Shown: positions 8,264 through 15,253 of the stretch, one piece after another
Numbering within the stretch: the stretch's first letter is position 1
How the letters are laid out: each line of letters starts with the position of its first letter
Source: Piscinibacter sp943370595
GTDB taxonomy: Bacteria; Pseudomonadota; Gammaproteobacteria; Burkholderiales; Burkholderiaceae_C
Direction: 5' to 3'
Assembly: GCA_943370595.1 (NCBI GenBank)
Contig: CALRRO020000022.1
Location: 1-64,000 of the forward strand
Length of the DNA stretch: 64,000 nt
Notes under the pieces: model-generated
The model's database searches: none
What the model saw: the letters and a program-made list of their open reading frames with translations, nothing else
What the model was told of the DNA's origin: nothing
Translations under genes and position numbers: made by a program

Positions 8264-10423
8264 ATGAGGCCCGGCGCGCTGCGCTTGCTGCGCTGGGTTC
8301 TTCTCGTCTTCGCCCTCGCGCTGTCGCTGCTTCACGCCAGTGGCGTGCTGCCGCTGCGCGTGCTTCACCAGCTCGACCTGGCGATCGACGACGCGCGCCT
8401 GCGTGCCGCCATGCCGCGCACGCACGATGCGCGCATCGTCATCGTCGACATCGACGACGCCAGCCTCGCCCGGGTAGGCCGATGGCCCTGGCCGCGCGAG
8501 CGCATCGCGGCGCTGGCCGACGAGCTCTTCGTGCGCCAGAAGGCGGCCGTGGTCGGCTTCGACATGGTGTTCGCCGAGCCCGACCCCGGTGACGCCGCGC
8601 TGGCCCGTGCGCTGGCCGGAAAGAGCGCCGTGCTGGGCTACTTTCTGACGGACGGCCCGGGCGCACAGCGCACCGGCGTGCTGCCGCAGCCGCTGTTCGA
8701 TGCCGCCGCCCTGGGCGGGCGCAGTCTCGCGACGACGCGCTGGCGCGGGCATGCTGCAAACGTGGCGCCACTGGCCGCCGCGGCGCCGGCCGCCGGCTTC
8801 TTCAACGCGCTGCCCGACGACGACGGCGTGCTGCGCAGCCTGCCGCTGCTGGCCGAGGTCGCCGGCGCCTACCGGGAGTCGCTGGCGCTGGCCATGTTCC
8901 GCTTGTACGGCGGCTCGCCGACCGCGCGGCCGGTGTTGCCGGCTGCGGCGGGTGCCGACGGCCGGTCCGTGCTGGCGGCCGTCGAGCTGCTGCAGGGCAC
9001 GCAGGTGCTGCGCATCCCGGTCGACGCACGTGCGGCCGTGCGGGTGCCCTACCGCGGCCCGGGCGGGCCGGCCGGCGGCTCGTTCGCGTACGTCTCGGCG
9101 GGCGAGCTGCTCGACGGCCGCGTGGCCGCCGGCACGCTGGCCGGCAAGCTGGTGCTGGTGGGCTCCAGTGCACCGGGTGTGTTCGACCTGCGCAGCACGC
9201 CGGTGGCGGCCGTGTACCCCGGTGTCGAGGTGCATGCGAACCTGCTCGCCGGCCTGCTCGACGGGCGTGGCCCGCTGGCCCCGGACTGGTTGCGCGGCTA
9301 CGAGGTCGCGCAGTTGCTGGTCGTCGCGGCGCTGCTCGCGCTGGCGCTGCCGCGGCTGCGCGCGCTGGCCGCGGTCGGGCTGACGCTGGCGCTGGGCCTC
9401 GCGCTCGTCGCCCTCGACCAGTACCTGTACCGCCACCACGGTCTGGCGCTGCCGCTGGCCTCGGCGCTGCTGCTCACGGCACTGGTCTACCTCGGCATCA
9501 CCGGCTGGGGCTATGTGACCGAAGGCGCACGGCGGCGCTCGCTGGCACGATTGTTCGGCACCTATGTCCCGCCCGAGCTGGTGGTGCAGATGGCGCGCGA
9601 CCCGCAGCGCTACGGCATGCAGGCTGAGAACCGCGTGCTGACCGTGATGTTCTGCGACATGCGCAACTTCACGCGCGTCTCCGAAGCGCTGCCGCCCGAG
9701 GAACTGCGCGCGCTGGTCAACCGCTTCTTCACCGCGATGACTCAGGAGATCCGCGCCCATCGGGGCACGCTCGACAAGTACATCGGCGACGCGATCATGG
9801 CCTTCTGGGGCGCGCCGGTGGCCGACCCCGACCATGCGCTGCACGCGGCACAGGCCGCGCTCGCGATGACGGCGCGCCTGGTCGACCTCAACCGCGACCT
9901 GCGCTCGCGCGGCCTGCCGGAGATCGGCCTGGGCATCGGCATCAACAGCGGGCTGGTCTGCGTGGGCGACATGGGCTCGGACATCCGGCGCAGCTACACC
10001 GTGATGGGCGATGCGGTGAACCTCGCCTCGCGCATCGAGTCGCTGACGCGGCTCTACGGCATCGACATCGTGCTGGGCGAGAGCACGCGCGACGCCATCG
10101 GCGACCGGCTCCTGCTGGTCGAGGTCGACCGCGTTCGCGTCAAGGGCAAACAGCAGGCCGTGACGCTTTTCACGCCGCTCCCGGCAGATCTGCCACGCAG
10201 CGAGCGGATTGCCGAGGAAATGCGACTTTGGCAGCTTGCGCTCGCCCACTACCGCCAGCAAGATGCCGAGCAGGCGCTGACTTCGCTCGAAGCATTGAGA
10301 AACAGCTTCGGCGGATCTCCGCTCAGCGCTCTGTACAGTCAACTGGGCGAGCGCATCGCCCGTTGGTCCAGCCACCCCGAGCCGCCGGGCTGGGACGGCA
10401 CCCGCACCTTCGACAGCAAATGA
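8264..10423 (+). CDS. CHASE2-domain class III (IIIb-like) adenylate cyclase
   Basis: Membrane sensor-cyclase of 719 residues. Residues about 5-28 form a membrane helix, and a periplasmic CHASE2 domain spans about 30-340 (VIVDIDDASLARVGRWPWPR is typical). Three membrane helices follow (about 345-425), then a class III cyclase domain (about 460-650). Catalytic residues are visible: metal Asp465 in TVMFCDMRNF and Asp509 in DKYIGDAIMAFWGAP, substrate-type Lys505, and transition-state Asn586 and Arg590 in GDAVNLASR. At the purine-specifying position there is Thr579 (SYTVMGDAVN) instead of Asp, as in class IIIb cyclases, which are often bicarbonate-responsive. ATP is the likely substrate. The stop overlaps the start of the phosphodiesterase gene (ATGA), so synthesis and breakdown of the nucleotide are coupled. 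Confidence 0.93.
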   Translation: MRPGALRLLRWVLLVFALALSLLHASGVLPLRVLHQLDLAIDDARLRAAMPRTHDARIVIVDIDDASLARVGRWPWPRERIAALADELFVRQKAAVVGFDMVFAEPDPGDAALARALAGKSAVLGYFLTDGPGAQRTGVLPQPLFDAAALGGRSLATTRWRGHAANVAPLAAAAPAAGFFNALPDDDGVLRSLPLLAEVAGAYRESLALAMFRLYGGSPTARPVLPAAAGADGRSVLAAVELLQGTQVLRIPVDARAAVRVPYRGPGGPAGGSFAYVSAGELLDGRVAAGTLAGKLVLVGSSAPGVFDLRSTPVAAVYPGVEVHANLLAGLLDGRGPLAPDWLRGYEVAQLLVVAALLALALPRLRALAAVGLTLALGLALVALDQYLYRHHGLALPLASALLLTALVYLGITGWGYVTEGARRRSLARLFGTYVPPELVVQMARDPQRYGMQAENRVLTVMFCDMRNFTRVSEALPPEELRALVNRFFTAMTQEIRAHRGTLDKYIGDAIMAFWGAPVADPDHALHAAQAALAMTARLVDLNRDLRSRGLPEIGLGIGINSGLVCVGDMGSDIRRSYTVMGDAVNLASRIESLTRLYGIDIVLGESTRDAIGDRLLLVEVDRVRVKGKQQAVTLFTPLPADLPRSERIAEEMRLWQLALAHYRQQDAEQALTSLEALRNSFGGSPLSALYSQLGERIARWSSHPEPPGWDGTRTFDSK

Positions 10424-11205
10424 ATTTCACCGTCCTCGGCTGTTCCGGCGCCATCGCTGCCGGCTGCAGGACCACGGCCTTTCTCTGCGACGACGATGTT
10501 CTCATCGATGCCGGCACCGGCGTCGGCGACCTGCCGCTCGAGGCGCTGGCGCGCATCGAGCACATCCTGATCAGCCACTCGCACCTGGACCACGTGCTGG
10601 CCATCGGGCTGCTGGCCGACAGCGTGATGCGTGCGCGTCGCGCCGCTGGCCGCGGGCCGATACAGGTGCACGCGTTGCCCGAGACGCTGGCGGCGCTGCG
10701 CGCGCACATCTTCAACGGCGTGATCTGGCCCGACTTCACCCGCCTGCCCAGCGCCGAGCACCCGGTGCTGCAGCTGGTGCCGTTCGCCATCGGCGACGTG
10801 CTGAAGATCGCCGGCAAACGCATCGAAGTCATCAGCGCCTCGCACACCGTGCCCGCCTGCGGCTTCGCGGTCGACGGCGGCGAGGCCGGCTGGTGGGTCT
10901 ACACCGGCGACACCGGCCCCAACCCCACGCTGTGGATGCGCCTGCGCCACATGAAGATCACGCACCTGGTGATCGAGACGGCATTCAGCGACGAGGAGCG
11001 CCAGCTCGCCTACATCAGCCGCCATCTCTGCCCGGCGGCGCTGGGCCACGAGCTGGCACAGCTGCCCGGCAGCGTCGAGGTTCACATCACGCACATCAAG
11101 CCCGGCGAGATGGAGGCCGTGATGAGCGAAGTCGGCAAGCTGGCCAGCAGCCACCGCATCCGCGCCCTTGCCGCCGGGCAGACCATGGCCCTCGGCCCGG
11201 CGTGA
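10420..11205 (+). CDS. Metallo-beta-lactamase-fold 3',5'-cyclic-nucleotide phosphodiesterase (class II-like)
   Basis: Predicted zinc hydrolase of 261 residues that probably degrades cyclic AMP. It begins MNFTVLGCSGAIAAGCRTTAF, followed by the MBL metal motif HSHLDH (H53, H55, D57, H58). Further metal-binding candidates are SASHTVPACGFAV, YTGDTGPN and a C-terminal HITHIKPGEMEAVM. The layout fits class II phosphodiesterases rather than hydrolytic lactamases. The start at ATG 10420 overlaps the cyclase stop, so the pair is translationally coupled. No signal peptide is present, placing it in the cytoplasm with the cyclase domain. A related RNase Z-like or other MBL role is possible but less likely given the neighbour. 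Confidence 0.85.
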   Translation: MNFTVLGCSGAIAAGCRTTAFLCDDDVLIDAGTGVGDLPLEALARIEHILISHSHLDHVLAIGLLADSVMRARRAAGRGPIQVHALPETLAALRAHIFNGVIWPDFTRLPSAEHPVLQLVPFAIGDVLKIAGKRIEVISASHTVPACGFAVDGGEAGWWVYTGDTGPNPTLWMRLRHMKITHLVIETAFSDEERQLAYISRHLCPAALGHELAQLPGSVEVHITHIKPGEMEAVMSEVGKLASSHRIRALAAGQTMALGPA

Positions 11206-11230
11206 CAAGCTTGGCAGGCGACGAGAAATG

Positions 11231-11251
11231 CGGGCCTTCGGGCCCGTTTTT
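11231..11251 (+). terminator. Intrinsic terminator ending the signalling cluster
   Basis: Stem CGGGCC/GGCCCG closed by a TTCG tetraloop and followed by TTTTT. It lies 25 bases after the phosphodiesterase stop codon and is a classic rho-independent terminator. It separates the signalling operon from the pilin promoter region. Confidence 0.8.
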
Positions 11252-11277
11252 CGTTGGAGCGAAGCCGACTGGATCGG

Positions 11278-11294
11278 GTGACCATTTGCGTCAG
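11278..11294 (+). promoter_or_regulatory. Distal copy of paired operator-like repeat upstream of pilin
   Basis: Sequence of the form GTGACNNTTTGCGTCAG, containing the inverted half-sites TGAC-N7-GTCA. An identical copy (apart from NN) starts exactly 52 bases downstream, about five helical turns. It lies about 110 bases upstream of the sigma-54 core promoter, the usual place for an enhancer-binding activator such as PilR. The binding protein is inferred. Confidence 0.55.
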
Positions 11295-11329
11295 TCGTGA
11301 CCCGGTCCGTCTGCCGCCGGCCGGGGCCT

Positions 11330-11346
11330 GTGACTGTTTGCGTCAG
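11330..11346 (+). promoter_or_regulatory. Proximal copy of paired operator-like repeat upstream of pilin
   Basis: Second GTGACNNTTTGCGTCAG element, matching the first at 15 of 17 positions and carrying the same TGAC-N7-GTCA symmetry. It ends about 40 bases before the -24 element of the sigma-54 promoter. The pair with fixed helical phasing looks like a dimeric activator site. Confidence 0.55.
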
Positions 11347-11386
11347 CCTTCAGGCTGCATTTCACGGATTTTCAAGCCGATCCCGG

Positions 11387-11402
11387 TGGCACGCCCTTCG
11401 CA
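11387..11402 (+). promoter_or_regulatory. Sigma-54 (RpoN) promoter of the pilin gene
   Basis: TGGCACG-CCCT-TCGCA fits the -24/-12 consensus TGGCACR-N4-TTGCW with one mismatch. The invariant GG (11388-11389) and GC (11400-11401) are separated by exactly 10 bases. It lies 42 bases upstream of the pilin ATG, leaving room for a start site near 11413. RpoN/PilR control of pilin is well established in Pseudomonas. Confidence 0.82.
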
Positions 11403-11443
11403 TCTGAGAAGCCGTGTCCTCTCCCAACCCTCAGGAGTCATCA

Positions 11444-11998
11444 ATGAAGCGTCGTATCCAGCAAGGTTTTACCCTCATCGAACTGATGATCGTCGTGGCG
11501 ATCATCGGCATTCTGGCCGCCGTCGCGCTGCCGGCCTACCAGGACTACACCATCCGTGCGAAGGTCACGGAAGGTCTGTCGCTGGCCTCCGCCATCAAGG
11601 CTGACCTGTCGAGCAGCTTCGCCGCTGACGGCATGCCTGGCGTCGCCGCCTACGCCGCGCAAGTCGCGCTGCAGCCGCCGCGTTCGAAGTACGTCGGTAC
11701 CGCCGCCCAGGCCGGTATCGTGGTCACCGGTGGCACCGGCATGATCGAAATCTTCTACAACCCGGCGAACGTTGGCCAATCGATCGGCGCAGGTACCCCG
11801 TCGCTGACCCTGACCCCGTATCTGGTGACGCAAGCCGCAGGTGCTGTGCTGCTGGCTGCCGCCCCGGCTGGCGCGACCGGCTCGGTGGACTGGGCTTGTG
11901 CCTCGACCCTGCACGTGGCTGCCACCAACCGCGGTCTGCCGAATCCCCCGGTGGTCGGCACGCTGAACCCGCGCTTCGCCCCGGCCGAGTGCAAGTAA
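11444..11998 (+). CDS. pilA: Type IV major pilin
   Basis: Structural subunit of type IVa pili. It has 184 residues starting MKRRIQQG, an 8-residue leader cut by the PilD prepilepsin-type peptidase before FTLIELMIVVAIIGILAAVA, with the conserved Glu at mature position 5. The hydrophobic helix continues into YQDYTIRAKVTEGLSLASAIK. A C-terminal disulfide loop is set by the Cys pair in DWACAST and PAECK. The ribosome site TCAGGAG lies 8 bases before ATG 11444. It is preceded by a sigma-54 promoter with paired upstream repeats and followed by a strong terminator, so it is probably a separate, highly expressed transcript. The protein ends in Lys, not the C-terminal Ser glycosylated in P. aeruginosa 1244 pilin. 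pilE would be an equally valid name. Confidence 0.95.
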   Translation: MKRRIQQGFTLIELMIVVAIIGILAAVALPAYQDYTIRAKVTEGLSLASAIKADLSSSFAADGMPGVAAYAAQVALQPPRSKYVGTAAQAGIVVTGGTGMIEIFYNPANVGQSIGAGTPSLTLTPYLVTQAAGAVLLAAAPAGATGSVDWACASTLHVAATNRGLPNPPVVGTLNPRFAPAECK

Positions 11999-12041
11999 GC
12001 TGAGCAACATCGCCGGCCCGTCCGGCGACTGGTTGGTGAAC

Positions 12042-12077
12042 ACCGGCGTGCGGGCTCCGCACGCCGGTTTTCCTTTT
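12042..12077 (+). terminator. Strong intrinsic terminator after pilin gene
   Basis: Perfect 12-bp stem ACCGGCGTGCGG/CCGCACGCCGGT with a GCT loop, followed by TTTCCTTTT. It lies 43 bases after the pilin stop and before the TfpZ gene. It would isolate the abundant pilin message or sharply reduce read-through into the accessory genes. Confidence 0.88.
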
Positions 12078-12120
12078 GGGGCCTCCGTATCATCCGTTTC
12101 GATCCGATTCCCGCTTCGCC

Positions 12121-12882
12121 ATGACGATCTCCGACATCCAGCGCGCCCGCCTGAGAGCTGCGGGCATCCATGTCCTCGTCTCCAGCTTGATCGCTGCCTG
12201 TGTCGCACTGGTCACGCTGCGCTTCTGGTACCCCGGTCAGATCGGCGCCATTGCCGGTGGCACGAAGCTGTTCCTGCTGATCCTCGGCGTCGATGTCGTA
12301 ATGGGGCCGCTGCTGACGCTCATCGTCTTCAACGTCCGCAAGCCGCGCGCCGAATTGGTCCGTGACCTGGCTGTGATCGGCGTCCTGCAGCTCGCCGCGC
12401 TCGGCTACGGGCTGTACACCCTGCACGCCGCACGGCCGGTGGCGGTGGTGCTCGAGCCGGGACGATTCCGCGTCGTCAGCGCCCAGGAAGTCCGGTTGGA
12501 GGAGCTGCCCGAGGCGCGACCCGAGTACCGTGCGCTGTCGTTGAGCGGTCCACTGTTGCTCGGCGCGCGTGCGTCGCGTACCGGCGAAGAGCGACTCAAA
12601 TCGCTCGACCTGGCGCTTTCGGGCTATGACATCGGTCAGCGTCCCAGCCTGTGGCAGCCGTATGCCGAATCGCGCGCGGATGCGTGGTCGCAGGCCCAGC
12701 CGCTGGAGGCGCTGGCAAGGCGTCACTCCGAGCGCCGCGAAGAACTGGTCAGGGCGCTCGCGACGATGGGCGTCACGCTCGAGCAGGGCCGCTACCTGCC
12801 CGTGGTCGCCCGCGGCGACTGGGTCGCCGTGCTCAAGGACGGCGGCGACATCGCCGGCTACGCGCCTTTCGACGGCTTCTGA
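12121..12882 (+). CDS. TfpX/TfpZ-family type IV pilin accessory protein
   Basis: Inner-membrane accessory protein of type IV pilin assembly, 253 residues from ATG 12121 (MTISDIQRARLRAAGIHVLV). It has three to four N-terminal membrane segments (about residues 16-40, 48-72, 85-105) and a soluble C-terminal domain with repeated conserved RP..W and LARRHSERREEL stretches, ending GDIAGYAPFDGF. In Pseudomonas, TfpZ-type genes sit beside particular pilin alleles and are needed for normal assembly of that pilin. Here it lies between pilin and a PglL-like gene, matching that pattern. The strong terminator upstream implies its own promoter or limited read-through. Confidence 0.85.
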   Translation: MTISDIQRARLRAAGIHVLVSSLIAACVALVTLRFWYPGQIGAIAGGTKLFLLILGVDVVMGPLLTLIVFNVRKPRAELVRDLAVIGVLQLAALGYGLYTLHAARPVAVVLEPGRFRVVSAQEVRLEELPEARPEYRALSLSGPLLLGARASRTGEERLKSLDLALSGYDIGQRPSLWQPYAESRADAWSQAQPLEALARRHSERREELVRALATMGVTLEQGRYLPVVARGDWVAVLKDGGDIAGYAPFDGF

Positions 12883-12977
12883 GCGCCCCTGCGCTTGCGC
12901 GGGAGCCGTGGCGGCGCCGGCCCGCCGCGCGGCGACAATGCCGCGCATCGCACCACCGCGCCCGCACCGTTTCGACG

Positions 12978-14741
12978 ATGTCCTCTGTCCTGCGCGACAC
13001 GCCCGCGTCCGCGTCCCACGAACTGCACCTTGCCGTGGCGGCCGCCGCGCTCGCCGCGCCGGCGCTGATCGCGTTCAACGTCCCGCCTTCGGCCACCTTC
13101 CTCAACCAGGCGGCGTCGCTGATCGGTTGGGGAATGTGGCTGTCGCTGCTCGCACTGCAGCCGCCGCCGCGCGCGCTGGCCGGGCTGGACCGAGGCGCCT
13201 CGGCGCTGTTCGCGGCGCTGGCGCTGCTCACGCTGTCGGCACTGGGCTCGTCGCTGTGGACCGGCCTGCCCTCGACCCTGTCGGTGCCTGCGGCCGGACT
13301 GATCGCCGCCGCCCTGCTGACCGCCGCGGTGGCCGTGGCACTGCAGCGAACGGGCCTTGGCGAGCAGGCCTTCGCGGCGTTCTGCGTCGCGCTGCTGGTG
13401 GCCGGCGTCGCCAGCGCGCTGATCGGCCTGGTGCAGGTCTACCTGCCGGCCTGGGCCGACGGCGACTGGATCGCGGTCAGCTCGCTGGGTGACCGTGCGG
13501 TCGGCAACCTGCGCCAGCCCAACCACCTGTGCAGCCTGTTGCTGTGGGCGATGATCGCCACGCTGTGGCTGGCCGAGAGCGCGCGCATGCCGCGCCTGGC
13601 CGCGAGCGCGGTGCTGTTGCTGCTGCTGGCCGGCGTGGTGCTGACGGCATCGCGCACCGGCATGCTGGGCGCGGCGCTGCTGGCGCTGTGGGGCATCGTC
13701 GACCGGCGCCTCTCGCGCGGCGCGCGGCTGCAGCTGTGGCTCGCGCCGCTGGCCTATGCGGCAATCTACCTGGCCATCACCGCCATCGCGCACCAGCAGA
13801 ACGCGGTGTTCGGGGGCGAGGTGCAACTGCAGAAGTCGGACATCTCCAGCTCGCGCTTCGGCATCTGGTCCAACACGCTGGCGCTGATCGCCGCGCACCC
13901 GTGGGCCGGCGTCGGCTTCGGCGAGTTCAACTTCGCCTGGTCGCTCAATGCCTTCCCGGGCCGGCCGACCGCGTTCTTCGACCACACCCACAACCTGCCG
14001 CTGCATCTGGCCGTCGAGCTCGGCCTGCCGCTGGCCACGCTGGTGATCGTGCTGCTGCTCGTCGCGCTGTGGCGTGCCTGGCGGCTGGCTGGCGACGGTG
14101 ACGAGGCGGATCTGCGCGCGCGCCGCGCTGCGCTGGTGATGGTGCTGATGATCTCGCTGCACAGCCTGCTGGAGTACCCGTTGTGGTACGCCTACTTCCT
14201 GCTGCCGGCGGTGTTCGCGTTCGGCATTGCGCTCGGCGGTGCTGCGGCACGTACCGATGCCGGCGTGTCCGCCATGCCGGCGCGGGGCAGCGTCTGGCTG
14301 GTCGCCGCGCTGGCGCTGCTGCTGGCCGGTGCGGCCTCGCTCTACGACTTCCGCCGCGTGGTGGTGATCTTCGCGCCGCCGCTCGATGCCACGCCGCTCG
14401 CCCAGCGCATCGAGGAAGGCCGACGCAGCTGGTTCTTCGGCCACCATGCCGACTATGCGGCGGCCACCACCGCCGAGCATCCATCGACCGAGATGGCCTC
14501 GTTCGCACGTGCGCCGCACTACCTGCTGGACACGCGCATCATGATCGCCTGGGCCACCGCGCTCGACGAGACCGGCCAGACCGACAAGGCGCGCCACCTG
14601 GCGGCGCGGCTGCGCGAGTTCCGCAACCCACTGGCCGAAGAGTTCTTCGCCGCCTGCGCGAAGCCGGCACCGACGGACGGCAAGCCGCCGTTCCAGTGCG
14701 AGGCGCCGCAGCGCAGCTACGACTACACCGACTTCCGCTGA
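12978..14741 (+). CDS. PglL/PilO-like O-oligosaccharyltransferase (Wzy_C family)
   Basis: Polytopic inner-membrane glycosyltransferase of 587 residues (start ATG 12978, MSSVLRDTPASASHELHL) with about a dozen membrane segments. The central region has the family motifs GNLRQPNHLCSLLLW, SRTGMLGAALLALWG, WAGVGFGEFNFAW and, in a periplasmic loop, FFDHTHNLPLHLAVE with the His residues conserved in Wzy_C proteins. The C-terminal 150 residues are periplasmic and carry the PglL-type virulence-factor polymerase domain. Its position after pilin and TfpZ suggests it transfers lipid-linked glycan to pilin. O-antigen ligase (WaaL) is the alternative but is less likely in this context. The glycan source and acceptor residue are unknown. 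Confidence 0.88.
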   Translation: MSSVLRDTPASASHELHLAVAAAALAAPALIAFNVPPSATFLNQAASLIGWGMWLSLLALQPPPRALAGLDRGASALFAALALLTLSALGSSLWTGLPSTLSVPAAGLIAAALLTAAVAVALQRTGLGEQAFAAFCVALLVAGVASALIGLVQVYLPAWADGDWIAVSSLGDRAVGNLRQPNHLCSLLLWAMIATLWLAESARMPRLAASAVLLLLLAGVVLTASRTGMLGAALLALWGIVDRRLSRGARLQLWLAPLAYAAIYLAITAIAHQQNAVFGGEVQLQKSDISSSRFGIWSNTLALIAAHPWAGVGFGEFNFAWSLNAFPGRPTAFFDHTHNLPLHLAVELGLPLATLVIVLLLVALWRAWRLAGDGDEADLRARRAALVMVLMISLHSLLEYPLWYAYFLLPAVFAFGIALGGAAARTDAGVSAMPARGSVWLVAALALLLAGAASLYDFRRVVVIFAPPLDATPLAQRIEEGRRSWFFGHHADYAAATTAEHPSTEMASFARAPHYLLDTRIMIAWATALDETGQTDKARHLAARLREFRNPLAEEFFAACAKPAPTDGKPPFQCEAPQRSYDYTDFR

Positions 14742-14760
14742 ACGCGGGGCGGGCTTCGGG

Positions 14761-15243
14761 TCAGGGCGTGGCGACCCAGTCGCCGCTCTTGCCGCCGTGC
14801 TTCTCGAGCACGCGGATGCCGTCCATCACCATGCCGCGGTCAGCGGCCTTGCACATGTCGTAGACGGTCAGCAGGCCCACCTGCACGGCAGTCAGCGCCT
14901 CCATCTCGACGCCGGTGCGGCCCAGCGTCTCGACCTGCGCGGTGCAGCGCACGCTGCTGGCCGTCTCGTCGAGTTCGAACTCCACCGCCACGCGCGTGAT
15001 CGGCAACGGGTGGCACAGCGGTATCAGCTCCGACGTGCGCTTGGCCGCCTGGATCGCCGCGATGCGGGCGATGCCGATCACGTCACCCTTCTTCGCGGTG
15101 CCCGAGGCGATCAGCGCGAAGGTGGCCGGCTGCATGCGGATCACGCCGGTGGCGCGTGCGATGCGGTGCGTCTCGCTCTTGGCCGACACGTCGACCATGT
15201 GCGCTTGGCCCTGGCCGTCGAAGTGGGTGAGCGGGGATGTCAT
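14761..15243 (-). CDS. moaC: Cyclic pyranopterin monophosphate synthase MoaC
   Basis: Catalyses the second step of molybdenum cofactor synthesis, forming cyclic pyranopterin monophosphate with MoaA. The 160 residues from MTSPLTHFDGQGQAHMVDVS match the family; an in-frame ATG at 15255 adds four residues. Conserved stretches include KKGDVIGIARIAAIQAAK, TSELIPLCHPLPIT with the active-site Cys-His, GRTGVEMEALTAVQVGLLT and the C-terminal VMDGIRVLEKHGGKSGD. No other moa genes are nearby. It is transcribed divergently from the M48 protease gene with only 10 bases between start codons, so the promoters must overlap the opposite coding starts. Confidence 0.97.
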   Translation of the reverse strand: MTSPLTHFDGQGQAHMVDVSAKSETHRIARATGVIRMQPATFALIASGTAKKGDVIGIARIAAIQAAKRTSELIPLCHPLPITRVAVEFELDETASSVRCTAQVETLGRTGVEMEALTAVQVGLLTVYDMCKAADRGMVMDGIRVLEKHGGKSGDWVATP

Positions 15244-15253
15244 CGGAGGAAAC

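Noticed and set aside
8153..10375. Long antisense open frame opposite the CHASE2 cyclase
   Set aside because: No recognisable domain and repetitive Arg/Gln/His composition. The sense strand encodes a complete cyclase.
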